A stretch of DNA of 64,000 nucleotides from the NCBI RefSeq assembly GCF_000373985.1, contig NZ_KB892913.1:33139-97138 (forward strand). Direction: 5' to 3'. This document shows positions 27,486 through 36,993 of the stretch, in pieces. A program made the translations under genes and the position numbers. The notes beneath the pieces are model-generated. The model was not told the DNA's origin, did no database searches, and saw only the letters and a list, made by a program, of their open reading frames with translations. This DNA is from Desulfobacter curvatus DSM 3379 (lineage in GTDB: Bacteria; Desulfobacterota; Desulfobacteria; Desulfobacterales; Desulfobacteraceae). The number at the start of each line of letters is the position of its first letter. Within the stretch, counting starts at the first letter, position 1.

Positions 27486-30047
27486 TCAATCCTTGGTTTT
27501 ATCAAGCAGTAATTTTATTCTGTTCAAATAGTCAATATGTTGGCAGGGTTTGGAAACGTGGTCAACCAAACGATCAGCCCTTTTTAAATCTTTTATGGAC
27601 TCCAAAAAGTCTATGTTACCGGAAATAAATAAGATGGGAATCGTTTTATTTTTTGACCGAATATGGTCATATAAATTTTTACCATTTATTTTTCCAGGCA
27701 AAATATAATCAAGGCTTATCAAATCATAATCATTATTATCAAAAAATTTTAAAGCCGCTTCTCCTGTATGTGCGACATCAACGATATGATTACACGGTTC
27801 ATTGGTCAAAACAAAACGCTGAACTTCTGCAATTTGAATTTCATCTTCAACTAATAAAATCCTTTTATTACTAGGGCACCCTTCGTTTTTTATAATTATT
27901 TTTTCTTCTTCTGTGAGTTTTTTTTCAATCAATGGAAAACTCAACTCAACCGTAGTGCCGATATTTAATTGAGAACGTACTGTAATTTTGCCTTTGTGAA
28001 GCTCAATATATTTATTCACGTTGGCCATTCCATAACCAGACCCTTTTATTGAACTGTCATAAGAGGAGAGGACATCTCTACTGCCCTTAAGGGAGAAAGA
28101 GGGTTCGAAAATGTTATCAATATGCGTCTCAGGGATGCCGCAACCATTGTCATCAATGGTAACAATTACCGTTCCATTGGATTGCCGCAGTTGAATGGAA
28201 ATAACGGGGTTTTCAGACTTACTCAATGCATGAATGGAATTTTGAAAAATATTTACGAGACAATGTTCTATCATCCCCGGGTCAGCAAGAAGCTCTATGT
28301 TTTCAGACAAGCCCTCTTTTCTGATTTCAATGCCTTCTATATCCTTTTTCAACAAACTTAACACCAGTTCAATTTTTTCATTAAGATAAAAACACTCATA
28401 TTTGGGTTCCTGATCTTTGGCAAACGCGACCAAATTTTTGGTTAAATTTCTTCCCCGCAGAGATTGATCCAATATACGTTTAAGTATTTTCAACGTTTCC
28501 GGCTCCTTACACTTGAACAATCCTAACTCTGATTGCCCCATGATGATCCCAAGGACATTATTGAAATCATGGGCCATTTTTCCGGCAATTTTCCCAACCA
28601 GAGCTAATTTTTTATGTTCTTCAAGGGCCAAGTATACTTCAATTTTTTCTGCTTCGTTTTTCTTCCGTTCAGTTATATCCCTTGCAATCCCAAGAACCCC
28701 TTTAAGATTGCCTTCAGAATCAAACACGGGGGTTTTTATTGTTTCAAGATGTTCTTTGTGGCCATCATCGGCATACACGATCTCTTCTTCATTTATACAC
28801 GGTTTATTGGCTCTTATTGCAGCTTGGTCCTTTTCTTTAAAAAAATCGGCTGATTTTTTATCGAGAAAATCATAATCCGTCTTTCCTATGAGATCCTTTT
28901 GTTTTGCACCAAAAAAGCGTTCAAATCTTAAGTTGCATAACAGGTATTCTCCCTGGGGACTTTTCAGCCATATAAGATCAGGGATAACTTCAATGAGCGT
29001 CCTTAGAAGCACTTCATTTTCTTGAAGTGTGTCCAACATTGTATTGAAATGATATCCATATCTGATTAATTCATCCTTCTTGTTGCCGGCCCAAGAGAAT
29101 CTTTCATCAAAGCTTCCTTCTTTAACCTTACGCATCACTATGGCAAGAGAGCGAATCGGTTTAACTATCGTTCTTGAAAACAGATAAAAAACAAAAATCA
29201 GCAGGATTACACTGACTATTGTCAGCACTAACGCCATGTTATTCAGATTGTTTCTTTTGGATTCCGCCTCGACGTATTTATTTTTAAACAATGCTGACGC
29301 TTGTGTAAAAACACTTTCAAACTGCTCGAAAAGGCCATTGTTTGCCGACTCGAACTTTTCTTCGGTATTATTAATTAAAATCGAAAGGTTAAAATCCTCC
29401 GCCAATAAATGTTTAAAGGATAGAAGATATTCCCGGGTCCTGTCGTCTGCCGGATCTATTTGTTCAATCTTCTTATAGAGGTAATCAACGACCATGATCA
29501 GTGAATGATAAACAGGCCCATCCTGCTGCATGATGTAAACGATAAAGAAATGATTTAAATTGAACAGGGGCTTGTACAATTGCCTCATATCGTTATTCAG
29601 AACATTGGAAATCAAAGATCGATAACTTGTGTTCAGGCTTGTTCTGTGGAGGTTCCAGGTTGTTTTTAATTGCTGGGCCTCATTGAAAATTGTTTCATGC
29701 CGGAGGATACCAACCCGAATGGCATGCAATTCGGTTTGAATCTTTTTATTGGTTCCAAGCGCTTCTAAATCACTAAGTTCGGCTTTAATACTTGAAATTG
29801 AAGACCCATAATTTGCAATCGCGTCCGGATTTTTTTCTTCAAGAACTTTTTTTTCCCAAAATCGGACTTCATAAAATCTACCATTTAATGAATGCAGTCT
29901 TCTCTCAGCCTGGGACATCTCCAACATCTGTGTTGCCAATATTTTCTGCTCATTAAGAAAATAAGTTAACAACCCATAATTCATCACAAACAAAAGGAGA
30001 AGAAGGGATACTATCGCACTGATTTTACTGGTAATGGTTCTGAACAA
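27486..30047 (-). CDS. Hybrid sensor histidine kinase (periplasmic sensor-HAMP-PAS-HK-REC)
   Basis: An 853-residue membrane kinase. TM1 is at about 8-27. A periplasmic, mostly helical sensor region of about 240 residues is followed by TM2 (about 268-290), HAMP, and PAS (about 345-465). HisKA has His493 in KMAHDFNNVLG, then HATPase_c (DDNGCGIP, GSGYGMANV; the second G box is a little unusual) and a receiver with acceptor Asp780. The start TTG 30047 has GAGGTG at good spacing; that Shine-Dalgarno overlaps the stop of the upstream double binding-protein gene, arguing for translational coupling. Arrangement and coupling suggest the binding protein is its sensor partner, as in TorT/TorS or LuxP/LuxQ (inference). 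Confidence 0.92.
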   Translation of the reverse strand: MFRTITSKISAIVSLLLLLFVMNYGLLTYFLNEQKILATQMLEMSQAERRLHSLNGRFYEVRFWEKKVLEEKNPDAIANYGSSISSIKAELSDLEALGTNKKIQTELHAIRVGILRHETIFNEAQQLKTTWNLHRTSLNTSYRSLISNVLNNDMRQLYKPLFNLNHFFIVYIMQQDGPVYHSLIMVVDYLYKKIEQIDPADDRTREYLLSFKHLLAEDFNLSILINNTEEKFESANNGLFEQFESVFTQASALFKNKYVEAESKRNNLNNMALVLTIVSVILLIFVFYLFSRTIVKPIRSLAIVMRKVKEGSFDERFSWAGNKKDELIRYGYHFNTMLDTLQENEVLLRTLIEVIPDLIWLKSPQGEYLLCNLRFERFFGAKQKDLIGKTDYDFLDKKSADFFKEKDQAAIRANKPCINEEEIVYADDGHKEHLETIKTPVFDSEGNLKGVLGIARDITERKKNEAEKIEVYLALEEHKKLALVGKIAGKMAHDFNNVLGIIMGQSELGLFKCKEPETLKILKRILDQSLRGRNLTKNLVAFAKDQEPKYECFYLNEKIELVLSLLKKDIEGIEIRKEGLSENIELLADPGMIEHCLVNIFQNSIHALSKSENPVISIQLRQSNGTVIVTIDDNGCGIPETHIDNIFEPSFSLKGSRDVLSSYDSSIKGSGYGMANVNKYIELHKGKITVRSQLNIGTTVELSFPLIEKKLTEEEKIIIKNEGCPSNKRILLVEDEIQIAEVQRFVLTNEPCNHIVDVAHTGEAALKFFDNNDYDLISLDYILPGKINGKNLYDHIRSKNKTIPILFISGNIDFLESIKDLKRADRLVDHVSKPCQHIDYLNRIKLLLDKTKD

Positions 30048-30057
30048 ATGAACACCT

Positions 30058-31812
30058 CTATCTTATTACGGAAAGTGTTACGGGTATATTGGATGAAATT
30101 TCTTCACCTCGAAAATACTTTGCCGTTACTTCAAGAGCCATTCGTCCCATTTCCTGGGGGTGTTGTGCTATTGTTGCGGATATCTTTTTTGTTTTAACAG
30201 CCTGGACAGCATCTCTAATCGCATCGAATCCCACAAGAACTTTACTTTGGGTTAATTCAACGTCTGCCAATGCGTCCGCTACCCCCAAAATCATATTATC
30301 ATTATGCGCAAAAACAGCATCAAAAGAGATCTTCTCCGCCAATAGCTTAACCATCACCTGTTTAGCTTGCTCTCTGTCAAAATTTGCCACTTCTCTGGCA
30401 ATGACTTCTATATCACGAAATCTTTTTATTTCATCATTAAACCCGTAACCACGGTCATGGGCTGCGGATGTACCTGGAATGCCTTCAATTTCGATAATAC
30501 GTCCCTTATTTTTTAATAAATCCGCCACTAATTTTGCCGCCATTCGCCCACCTTCAATATTATCCGAGGCGACATGACAAAGAATTTTTCCGCCGGCGGA
30601 TTTTCTATCCACCGTGATCACCGGTATCTTATTCATAACGGCCATCTCAATACCCGGAACGACGGACTCAGCATGTGTCGGGTTTAAAATAATGAGATCA
30701 GAATGATTCTTTTGAAAATCAACCAGGTCCATTAATTGTTTTGAATCGTTATTCTCAGCACTTTTAACCGTCAGTTCAACGCCATATAGTTCGGCAGCTT
30801 TTCGGGCACCGCCGGCCATTGATAAAAAAAAGGGATTTTTCATATCAGAGATTGAGAACGCAACGTTTTTACCAAAAGTTTCGTAAGTGATAATATCCAA
30901 AGGTGTAGCCAAGTTATCAGGAACCACCTCTCCGTTTATTTTTTTTTGGGCCAGCATCACACCATATGCCCCCATAAGTTCGGGATGCTGCTCCATTGTT
31001 GCGTGGATTTTTTTATGTCTGATTTCATTTCTGACAGATTCTATATTGTCGTATCCGGCAATGAGGATATTTTTATTCAAATCCAGAATGTCGACGGCCT
31101 GTAATGTCCCAAGGGCCATCTGGTCGTTTGCACAAAAGATCGCATCAATGGAGGGATATTTTTGCAAAAACTTCATGGTTACAGAAAACGCTTCCTCCGT
31201 ATTCCAATTTGCCGACTCTGACCCCACAACCCAAATTGAAGAATTTTTCGTAACGGCTTTTACAAAACCGGATTTTCGAAGCTCCGCATTTTCTACCCCC
31301 CGGATACCCTCTATAACAAGAACACGACCTTTGCCTTTCAGTTGTTGCTTAATATATGTGCCGAGAAGTTCACCACCCGTCTGGTTGTTCGATCCTACAA
31401 AGGGTATGCTTAGCCCCGCTTTAATGAGCAGGTTACTATCTAACGGATTATCAATATTGATAATTGTAATGCCTTGCCCAACGGCTTTCTTACAAACAGG
31501 TATCAATTTTTTTGAATCCGCCGGCGCAAGTACAATTGCACGGATATTTCTTGAAATCAGACTTTCCATAATGCTTATCTGGTGGGACGTGTCCGTTTCA
31601 TTGATAATACCGAATACTTCCAATGGAATTTCATTCTCTTTTGCGAAATTTTTGGCACCCTGTTCCATTTTTGCAAAAAATGGATTGGTCAAAGCCTTCA
31701 TTACCAGCGCAATTGTCTGATCGCTCCCGGCAATCGCCGCTGGAGGAATGAACAAACTTGCGGCACAGAAAAAAATGAAAAATAAAATCGCCGACCCATG
31801 TAATTTTCCCAT
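30058..31812 (-). CDS. Tandem periplasmic sugar-type binding protein (two Peripla_BP_4 domains)
   Basis: A 584-residue exported protein with a signal peptide (ILFFIFFCAASLFIPPAAIAG) and two complete RbsB-like binding domains. The first spans about 30-310 (IALVMKALTNPFFAKMEQG) and the second about 313-584 (VAFSISDMKNPFFLSMAGG). Both keep the NPFF start and the VSDN/GFD-type hinge motifs, so this is an internal duplication fused in one chain. No ABC transporter genes are adjacent; the next gene is a hybrid kinase 10 bases downstream. It is likely a sensor adaptor. The start ATG has AGGAG 8 bases upstream. Confidence 0.9.
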   Translation of the reverse strand: MGKLHGSAILFFIFFCAASLFIPPAAIAGSDQTIALVMKALTNPFFAKMEQGAKNFAKENEIPLEVFGIINETDTSHQISIMESLISRNIRAIVLAPADSKKLIPVCKKAVGQGITIINIDNPLDSNLLIKAGLSIPFVGSNNQTGGELLGTYIKQQLKGKGRVLVIEGIRGVENAELRKSGFVKAVTKNSSIWVVGSESANWNTEEAFSVTMKFLQKYPSIDAIFCANDQMALGTLQAVDILDLNKNILIAGYDNIESVRNEIRHKKIHATMEQHPELMGAYGVMLAQKKINGEVVPDNLATPLDIITYETFGKNVAFSISDMKNPFFLSMAGGARKAAELYGVELTVKSAENNDSKQLMDLVDFQKNHSDLIILNPTHAESVVPGIEMAVMNKIPVITVDRKSAGGKILCHVASDNIEGGRMAAKLVADLLKNKGRIIEIEGIPGTSAAHDRGYGFNDEIKRFRDIEVIAREVANFDREQAKQVMVKLLAEKISFDAVFAHNDNMILGVADALADVELTQSKVLVGFDAIRDAVQAVKTKKISATIAQHPQEMGRMALEVTAKYFRGEEISSNIPVTLSVIR

Positions 31813-31954
31813 TATTGTTTCTCCTGTCTTTGGATCTACGAAATTAGAATACTACATTTCAGAGTTGTCTCATACTAAAATATCAGGATTATAGAAACCG
31901 ATTGAAGATTGAAAACAGAACGTCTTTTGATCGGACGTCATAAACATGGAAGGA

Positions 31955-32019
31955 GAGTTGTGCGGTTCTTGTTGTGGGCTGAACCTGGGTTTCGATAAAC
32001 CAAGGTCAGCCCATGGCTG
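31955..32019 (-). repeat. Dispersed hairpin repeat, copy E
   Basis: Read on the - strand, it begins just after the stop of the NtrC-type gene: AGCAGCCATGGGCTGACCTT, then GGTTTATCG and AACCCAGGTTCAGCCCACAAC. The hairpin 31976-32012 pairs GGGCTGAACCTGGGTTT with AAACCAAGGTCAGCCC with one bulge. Confidence 0.75.
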
Positions 32020-33372
32020 CTACTCTAACTTAAAAGCTTTGATCTTGCGCCACAAAGAGACCCGGTCGATCTCCATGATCTCGGCAGCCCGGGTTTTGTT
32101 CCAGTTGGTCTGTTCCAGCACCCACCGGATATACCGTTTTTCCTGCTCCTTCATGGTGGGAATTTTGCCTTCCGGGGCCGTTCGGTAGGTTTCAATAGCC
32201 AGCTGAGTGAGATGGTCGGGCAGTGCCTCGGGATATATCACTTCGCTGTTTTCCATGGCCACGGCCCGTTCGATGATGTTTTCAAGTTCCCGGACGTTTC
32301 CCGGCCAGGCATAATTGACAAGAAACTCCATGGTGGTGCGATCAATTTCCTTGATACTTTTTCCCATATCCCGGTTTTTTTTTGCCAGAAAATGATAGGC
32401 AAGCAAGGGAATGTCCTCTTTCCTGTCTGCCAGGGCAGGCAGTATGATGGATGCCACGTTGAGCCGGAAATAAAGGTCCTGGCGAAAATGGCCCTTGTCC
32501 ACCTCGTGGCGCAGATCCCTGTGGGTGGCAGCGATGAATCTTAAATCCACGCCTATCGTCTGGGTGCTGCCCACCCGCATGATCTCTTTTTCCTGGATCA
32601 CCCGCAGAATTTTGATCTGCATGGAAGCCGGCATATCCCCGATTTCATCAAAAAACACCGTGCCCTGGTCGGCAAACTCAAACAGGCCTTTTTTGGTTTT
32701 CATCGCACCGGTAAAGGCCTCTTTTTCATGGCCGAAAAGCTCATTGGCCATGAGATCCTCTGAAAACGAGCCACAGTTGAAGGCCACCATTTCATGATTT
32801 TTCCGGCTGGAAAGACTGTGAATCGCCCTTGCCACAAGCTCTTTACCCGTGCCGCTTTCCCCTAAAACCAACACGGAGATATCGGTCTGGGCTACCTGGG
32901 CAATGGTCTTTTTCACCTGGCGCATGGGCGGGCTGTTACCGATGATTTCAGGCAGCTTTGCCTGCTGGTCAAGCTGTTTCTTAAGCGCCTGATTTTCCAA
33001 TTGAAGGGATCGCTTAAGCAGCGCCTGTTTGATGATCTGCCGAACTTCGTCTATTTTGTAGGGTTTTGCAATATAGTGATAGGCCCCTTCTTTCATGGCG
33101 ATCACCGCATTGTCCACGGTGGCATAGCCGGTGATTAAGATAACTTCGGTGTGGGGCTGCAACTTCCGACTGTGTTCAAGGATCTGCATGCCGTCGATCT
33201 TTTTCATCTTATAATCGGTGATAATCAGATCAAAGGTTTTGGATTTGATAAGATTCAACCCCTTGGTTCCGCTCTCGACAGCCGTAACCTTGTATCCATC
33301 CTTGAGAAGAATGTGTTCAAGATTTTTAAGAGCGATCTGCTCATCTTCGATTATCAGAATGTTTTCCTGCAT
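32020..33372 (-). CDS. NtrC-family sigma-54 response regulator
   Basis: A 450-residue enhancer-binding activator. The receiver (about 1-120) has acceptor Asp53 in IITDYKMKK. The AAA+ domain has GESGTGKE, and a sigma-54 contact loop reading EAFTGA rather than GAFTGA. FFDEIGDMP, RQDLYFRLN and WPGNVRELEN are present, and a C-terminal Fis-type helix-turn-helix (WNKTRAAEIMEIDRVSLWRKI). ATG 33372 is chosen because GGAGAAAC precedes it. It lies 7 bases after its kinase gene and forms a two-component pair with it. Sigma-54 promoters with a shared upstream motif are found before the neighbouring transporter operon and Lon gene, which makes them candidate targets. Confidence 0.93.
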   Translation of the reverse strand: MQENILIIEDEQIALKNLEHILLKDGYKVTAVESGTKGLNLIKSKTFDLIITDYKMKKIDGMQILEHSRKLQPHTEVILITGYATVDNAVIAMKEGAYHYIAKPYKIDEVRQIIKQALLKRSLQLENQALKKQLDQQAKLPEIIGNSPPMRQVKKTIAQVAQTDISVLVLGESGTGKELVARAIHSLSSRKNHEMVAFNCGSFSEDLMANELFGHEKEAFTGAMKTKKGLFEFADQGTVFFDEIGDMPASMQIKILRVIQEKEIMRVGSTQTIGVDLRFIAATHRDLRHEVDKGHFRQDLYFRLNVASIILPALADRKEDIPLLAYHFLAKKNRDMGKSIKEIDRTTMEFLVNYAWPGNVRELENIIERAVAMENSEVIYPEALPDHLTQLAIETYRTAPEGKIPTMKEQEKRYIRWVLEQTNWNKTRAAEIMEIDRVSLWRKIKAFKLE

Positions 33373-33379
33373 GTTTCTC

Positions 33380-34804
33380 CTAATGTTCGTCAGGTAGGCT
33401 GACTGTAAATATCGTACCCTGTCCAAGGCTGGAATTCACGCTGATTGTTCCGCCGTGCTGCTCAATAATGCCGTGTATAATGGAAAGCCCTAGGCCAGAC
33501 CCCTTTCCCACTTCCCGGGTGGTGAAAAAAGGATCGAAAATCTTGGCAAGATGTTCTTCTTTTATCCCATTTCCCGTATCCTGAACCGCAAAAACAAAGG
33601 CGCGTGCCTGGTCGTCCTTAAACGCCGAAATGGTCAGACGTCCACCGTCCTGATCCTCCATGGCAAATACGGCATTGATAATCAGATTAAGCAGCACCTG
33701 CTGGATGCGCCGGGGATCCATGTGGCCCTCAATATCATCGGGAACGGAGATTTCCACATCAATATCCGAAGGGATATCCCCTGTAATCAGGTGCATGGTG
33801 TTGCCGACCAGTTTTTTAAACACCACCGGTTCAACACTGAAATCACTTTGTCTGGAAAAATCAAGCAGGGCCCGGATAATTTCCTTTGACCGGTTGATCT
33901 CCTGTTCAACATTGGCCAACAGCGTTTTTTTATAATCAATATCCGGGTCTTCAATTTCCTCCTGGATAATCTGGACGCTGGTGGAGATATTGTTCAACGG
34001 ATTGTTCAGTTCATGGGCCACCCCGGAGGTAAGCGTGCCCAAGGACGACATTTTCTCGGCCTGGATGAGCTGGGTTTTACGGCGATCCAGCTCTTCAATC
34101 ATATCATTCAGACTCACGGCCAAAGACTCAAACTCGTCTCCGGTTTTTATTGCCGGAATTTTATCATAATCGCCCTTGGCAATGTGTTTGATGCCGGTTT
34201 CAATGGCTTTTAAGGGGCGGTTAAGCTTGATGACCAAAAAAATGGTGGCCACGACAGTGAGAATAAACAATAGGAGCAGAGAAACCATTAAGTATTCCCT
34301 GGACCGGTCCAGCAGTTCAAACACCTTTTTTTTCTCTGCTTTTACCACTTGTTCAATATCAGTAGTCAATTCCCGCCCAAGCTGGGTCACCGTATTTTGA
34401 ATCTGCAAAGACCGCTCAGAAGAAACTGTACCACTTTTATACAAGTTTAGCAGGGTTTCCATGTTGGTGCGGTAGGCATTGATGGCCTGGCTGCGTTGCT
34501 GGAAAAAGGGGTCCCTGACTACAAGGTCAGAAAACTCTTTTTCAATATGAGCCTGTTTTTCATCAATTTTACCAATGTATGACAGGGCCATGGACAAATC
34601 CCGGATGTCCTTTCTTAAAAAGAAATTCTTCTCGTAACGCCGGGCCTCCAGCACCGTATCCAACAGATCCCGTTTTTTTTCAATGAGCACCAGGGTGCTT
34701 AACACTGTGGAATTGCTGTAGTGGTTTATGAACCAGATAATGCTGTTCACCACCATGAAAACCAGGAAAAGAAATGATACTTTTTGTCTAAGACTAAAAC
34801 GCAT
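33380..34804 (-). CDS. Membrane sensor histidine kinase, NtrB-like partner
   Basis: A 474-residue kinase. TM1 is at about 8-27; a four-helix-like periplasmic region of about 130 residues and TM2 (about 162-185) precede HAMP. HisKA has His264 in GVAHELNNPLNNI and HATPase_c follows (DTGNGI, GKGSGLGLS). It has no receiver, so phosphate goes to the NtrC-type regulator encoded 7 bases downstream. The Lon-fused receiver close by is a second possible target (inference). ATG 34804 gives the basic MRFSLRQK N-terminus; TTG 34813 is an alternative. No strong Shine-Dalgarno is seen. Confidence 0.92.
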   Translation of the reverse strand: MRFSLRQKVSFLFLVFMVVNSIIWFINHYSNSTVLSTLVLIEKKRDLLDTVLEARRYEKNFFLRKDIRDLSMALSYIGKIDEKQAHIEKEFSDLVVRDPFFQQRSQAINAYRTNMETLLNLYKSGTVSSERSLQIQNTVTQLGRELTTDIEQVVKAEKKKVFELLDRSREYLMVSLLLLFILTVVATIFLVIKLNRPLKAIETGIKHIAKGDYDKIPAIKTGDEFESLAVSLNDMIEELDRRKTQLIQAEKMSSLGTLTSGVAHELNNPLNNISTSVQIIQEEIEDPDIDYKKTLLANVEQEINRSKEIIRALLDFSRQSDFSVEPVVFKKLVGNTMHLITGDIPSDIDVEISVPDDIEGHMDPRRIQQVLLNLIINAVFAMEDQDGGRLTISAFKDDQARAFVFAVQDTGNGIKEEHLAKIFDPFFTTREVGKGSGLGLSIIHGIIEQHGGTISVNSSLGQGTIFTVSLPDEH

Positions 34805-34879
34805 AATAATCAATATATATATATGTTCTCTATGGGAAACAAGGCCAATGTCATAAAGTTAAGATACTTCCGGATTAAA

Positions 34880-34954
34880 ACCATGAAGCGCATGAAGGAC
34901 ATGAAGATTGATTTCCCGGTATATATTTTTCGTGCGCTTCATGGTCTTCATGGT
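34880..34954. repeat. ATGAAG-rich inverted repeat
   Basis: The left arm ACCATGAAGCGCATGAAGG contains ATGAAG three times at 9-base spacing. The right arm GCGCTTCATGGTCTTCATGG is its inverted counterpart, with the units in altered order. A 27-base AT-rich loop separates them. It lies between the kinase and SLC13 genes. I have an impression that similar units occur in other genomes, but no function is known to me. Confidence 0.5.
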
Positions 34955-34976
34955 AAAATAATCGCTACAATAAACA

Positions 34977-35008
34977 GGCCGACCGGACATAAGGTCATCC
35001 GATCGGCC
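34977..35008 (-). terminator. Terminator hairpin after the SLC13 gene
   Basis: On the - strand GGCCGATCGG and CCGGTCGGCC pair with one mismatch around a 12-base loop, followed by TGTTTATT. It lies 26 bases past the transporter stop. The tail is only moderately T-rich. Confidence 0.55.
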
Positions 35009-35033
35009 CGGGGAATAGCATTGTTTTTTTGGT

Positions 35034-36848
35034 TTAAGAAATACCGTAGAAAAAATAGATCACGGTCAATTCCACAACAAGAAACAGCACGGTCATCACG
35101 GCACCGGCCTTGGCGTAGTCAATGGTTCTGTAGCCGCCCGGACGCATGATCAGTGCATTCACCTGATGTGTAGGCAGCACAAAAGTATTGGAAGCAGAGA
35201 GCCCCACCACCAGCGCAGCCATCCTCGGGTCTGCCCCGGCCATCACCGCCATGTTCATGCACAGGGGCACCAGAAGCACCGTGGCCCCCACATTGGAGAT
35301 AACCAGGGTAAAAAAGGATGCCATAATCCCCACAACCGCCAGAAGAACAATGGGTGAAGGCGTCCCGATCAGGTTAAGCACCGTATGGGCAATAAACCCG
35401 GCTGTTCCGGTTTTTTCAAAAGCAATGCCCAGGGGAATGAGCCCTGCCAATAGAAATACTGTCATCCAGTCGACGGACAGATATGCCTCGTCAACCGTGA
35501 GAACCCCGGTAATGATCATCCCAAGCGCCCCGGACATAAGCGCCACGGACAGCTGAATTTTCAAGACCACGATCTGGAAAAGGGCAAGAGCCAACCACCC
35601 TACAGCCAGCATCGCTTTCTGGGGCCGCAGGATTTCACCTTCCAGCTTGGATGCAAACACCAAAGATCTGGGTTTGGGCCTGTTCATCAGAATATGAAAC
35701 TTCTCCCATGGCCCCTGGAGCAACAGCGTGTCCCCCATGGCCAGCCGGATATTGGTCAGCCCGGAGTAATATTTTCGATTGTCCTTGAACAGCACCAGCG
35801 GATTAAGTCCGTACATTTCCTTGAAATTAACCTCATTCAATGTTTTGCCGATGAGTTCGGATCTTGGTGCCACAATGACCTCGGCCATACCGGCATTGGT
35901 ATTGGCCAAAAATTCTGCAAAAGTTTCAAGGGCCGGCTTTATCTCCCAGCCATACTCTTTGGCAAGCTGCTCTATATTTTCCCTTTTGCCGACCACGGCA
36001 ATATCATCGCCGCCGTTGATGCCTTCATAACTGCGGGGCACATGGTTGGTGGTCCGGGTAGAGGGAGAAGATATGCCGATGACCGTAACAAGAAACCGGG
36101 GACGAATATTTAAATCATCCAGAAGCCCTGTGGTACCGGTCTCTTCGGGTACGTGAAGTTCAACCAGACTGTTGACACCCTGATATTCGTTAATGAGCAC
36201 ATCTGTGGCGCCTTTGCCGGAATCGCCGCTTGCGTTGGGAAGAATCAACCGTCCGAAAATCAAAAAATATAAAAGCGCCGTAACCAACAAACACACACCG
36301 ATGGGCGTCTGGGTGAACAACCCGAAAGGTTCAAGCTTTTCACCGCCCAGCACCATAAGGTCATTGAGCAGGATGGTCGGGCTTGCGCCCACAAGGGTAA
36401 GCGTTCCGCCGATAATGGCGCAAAACCCCATGGGCATCAGGATGCGGGAGGTGGGAATCCCCACCCGCTTGGAGATTCTCTGGGTGGCGGGCAGAAACAG
36501 GGCTGCGGCCCCAATATTCTGCATCATACTTGAAATAATACCCACAGTACTTGAGACCAAAAGCATGATCTTGGCTTCGCTTTTGCCTGCCAGGGCCAGG
36601 ATGGGCTTGGCCACTTTATTCATAACGCCGGTTTTATCCAACCCCGCACCAATGATAATTACGGCAATAATGGAACAAACTGCATTGGAACTTAAGCCCA
36701 CAAAGGCTTCTTTAGGAGAGATCAGTCCAATCAGGGGGAGAAGGACCATCATCATTATCCCGACCACATCCACCCGCACCCATTCGAACACAAAGAGGCA
36801 GATAACAAAGACCAGGATGATCATGGTCATAATCATATCAGGTGTCAT
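35034..36848 (-). CDS. SLC13/DASS-family permease with two TrkA-C domains
   Basis: A 604-residue transporter. There are about 11-12 hydrophobic segments in two halves separated by a cytoplasmic region (about 205-395) with two TrkA-C (RCK_C) domains (one beginning VNSLVELHVPE, the other NAGMAEVIVAP). Family members carry dicarboxylates, sulfate or other anions with sodium; the substrate cannot be read from sequence. Sulfate or a C4-dicarboxylate would suit a sulfate reducer. ATG 36848 is taken because GGAG is 11 bases upstream; GTG 36860 overlaps it. It is the last gene of a USP/micropeptide/transporter operon. Confidence 0.9.
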   Translation of the reverse strand: MTPDMIMTMIILVFVICLFVFEWVRVDVVGIMMMVLLPLIGLISPKEAFVGLSSNAVCSIIAVIIIGAGLDKTGVMNKVAKPILALAGKSEAKIMLLVSSTVGIISSMMQNIGAAALFLPATQRISKRVGIPTSRILMPMGFCAIIGGTLTLVGASPTILLNDLMVLGGEKLEPFGLFTQTPIGVCLLVTALLYFLIFGRLILPNASGDSGKGATDVLINEYQGVNSLVELHVPEETGTTGLLDDLNIRPRFLVTVIGISSPSTRTTNHVPRSYEGINGGDDIAVVGKRENIEQLAKEYGWEIKPALETFAEFLANTNAGMAEVIVAPRSELIGKTLNEVNFKEMYGLNPLVLFKDNRKYYSGLTNIRLAMGDTLLLQGPWEKFHILMNRPKPRSLVFASKLEGEILRPQKAMLAVGWLALALFQIVVLKIQLSVALMSGALGMIITGVLTVDEAYLSVDWMTVFLLAGLIPLGIAFEKTGTAGFIAHTVLNLIGTPSPIVLLAVVGIMASFFTLVISNVGATVLLVPLCMNMAVMAGADPRMAALVVGLSASNTFVLPTHQVNALIMRPGGYRTIDYAKAGAVMTVLFLVVELTVIYFFYGIS

Positions 36849-36894
36849 TCTAAAAAACACTCCATTGAAAATTAACTATTTTAAAATGCCGGTA

Positions 36895-36981
36895 CTATTC
36901 TTCTTCTTCATTTCTGTAGATAAAGCACAGCACCGCTGTAAACAAAACGATACAAAGACCGATGATAAAATGAGCACTCAT
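36895..36981 (-). CDS. 28-residue single-pass membrane micropeptide
   Basis: A short reading frame of MSAHFIIGLCIVLFTAVLCF plus IYRNEEEE, preceded by GGAGGA at 7-8 bases. It is one hydrophobic helix with a charged Glu4 tail, lying between the USP and SLC13 genes in the same direction. The strong Shine-Dalgarno and the operon position support a real gene. It could be a small accessory subunit of the permease (inference). Confidence 0.65.
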   Translation of the reverse strand: MSAHFIIGLCIVLFTAVLCFIYRNEEEE

Positions 36982-36993
36982 GCAACAGTCCTC

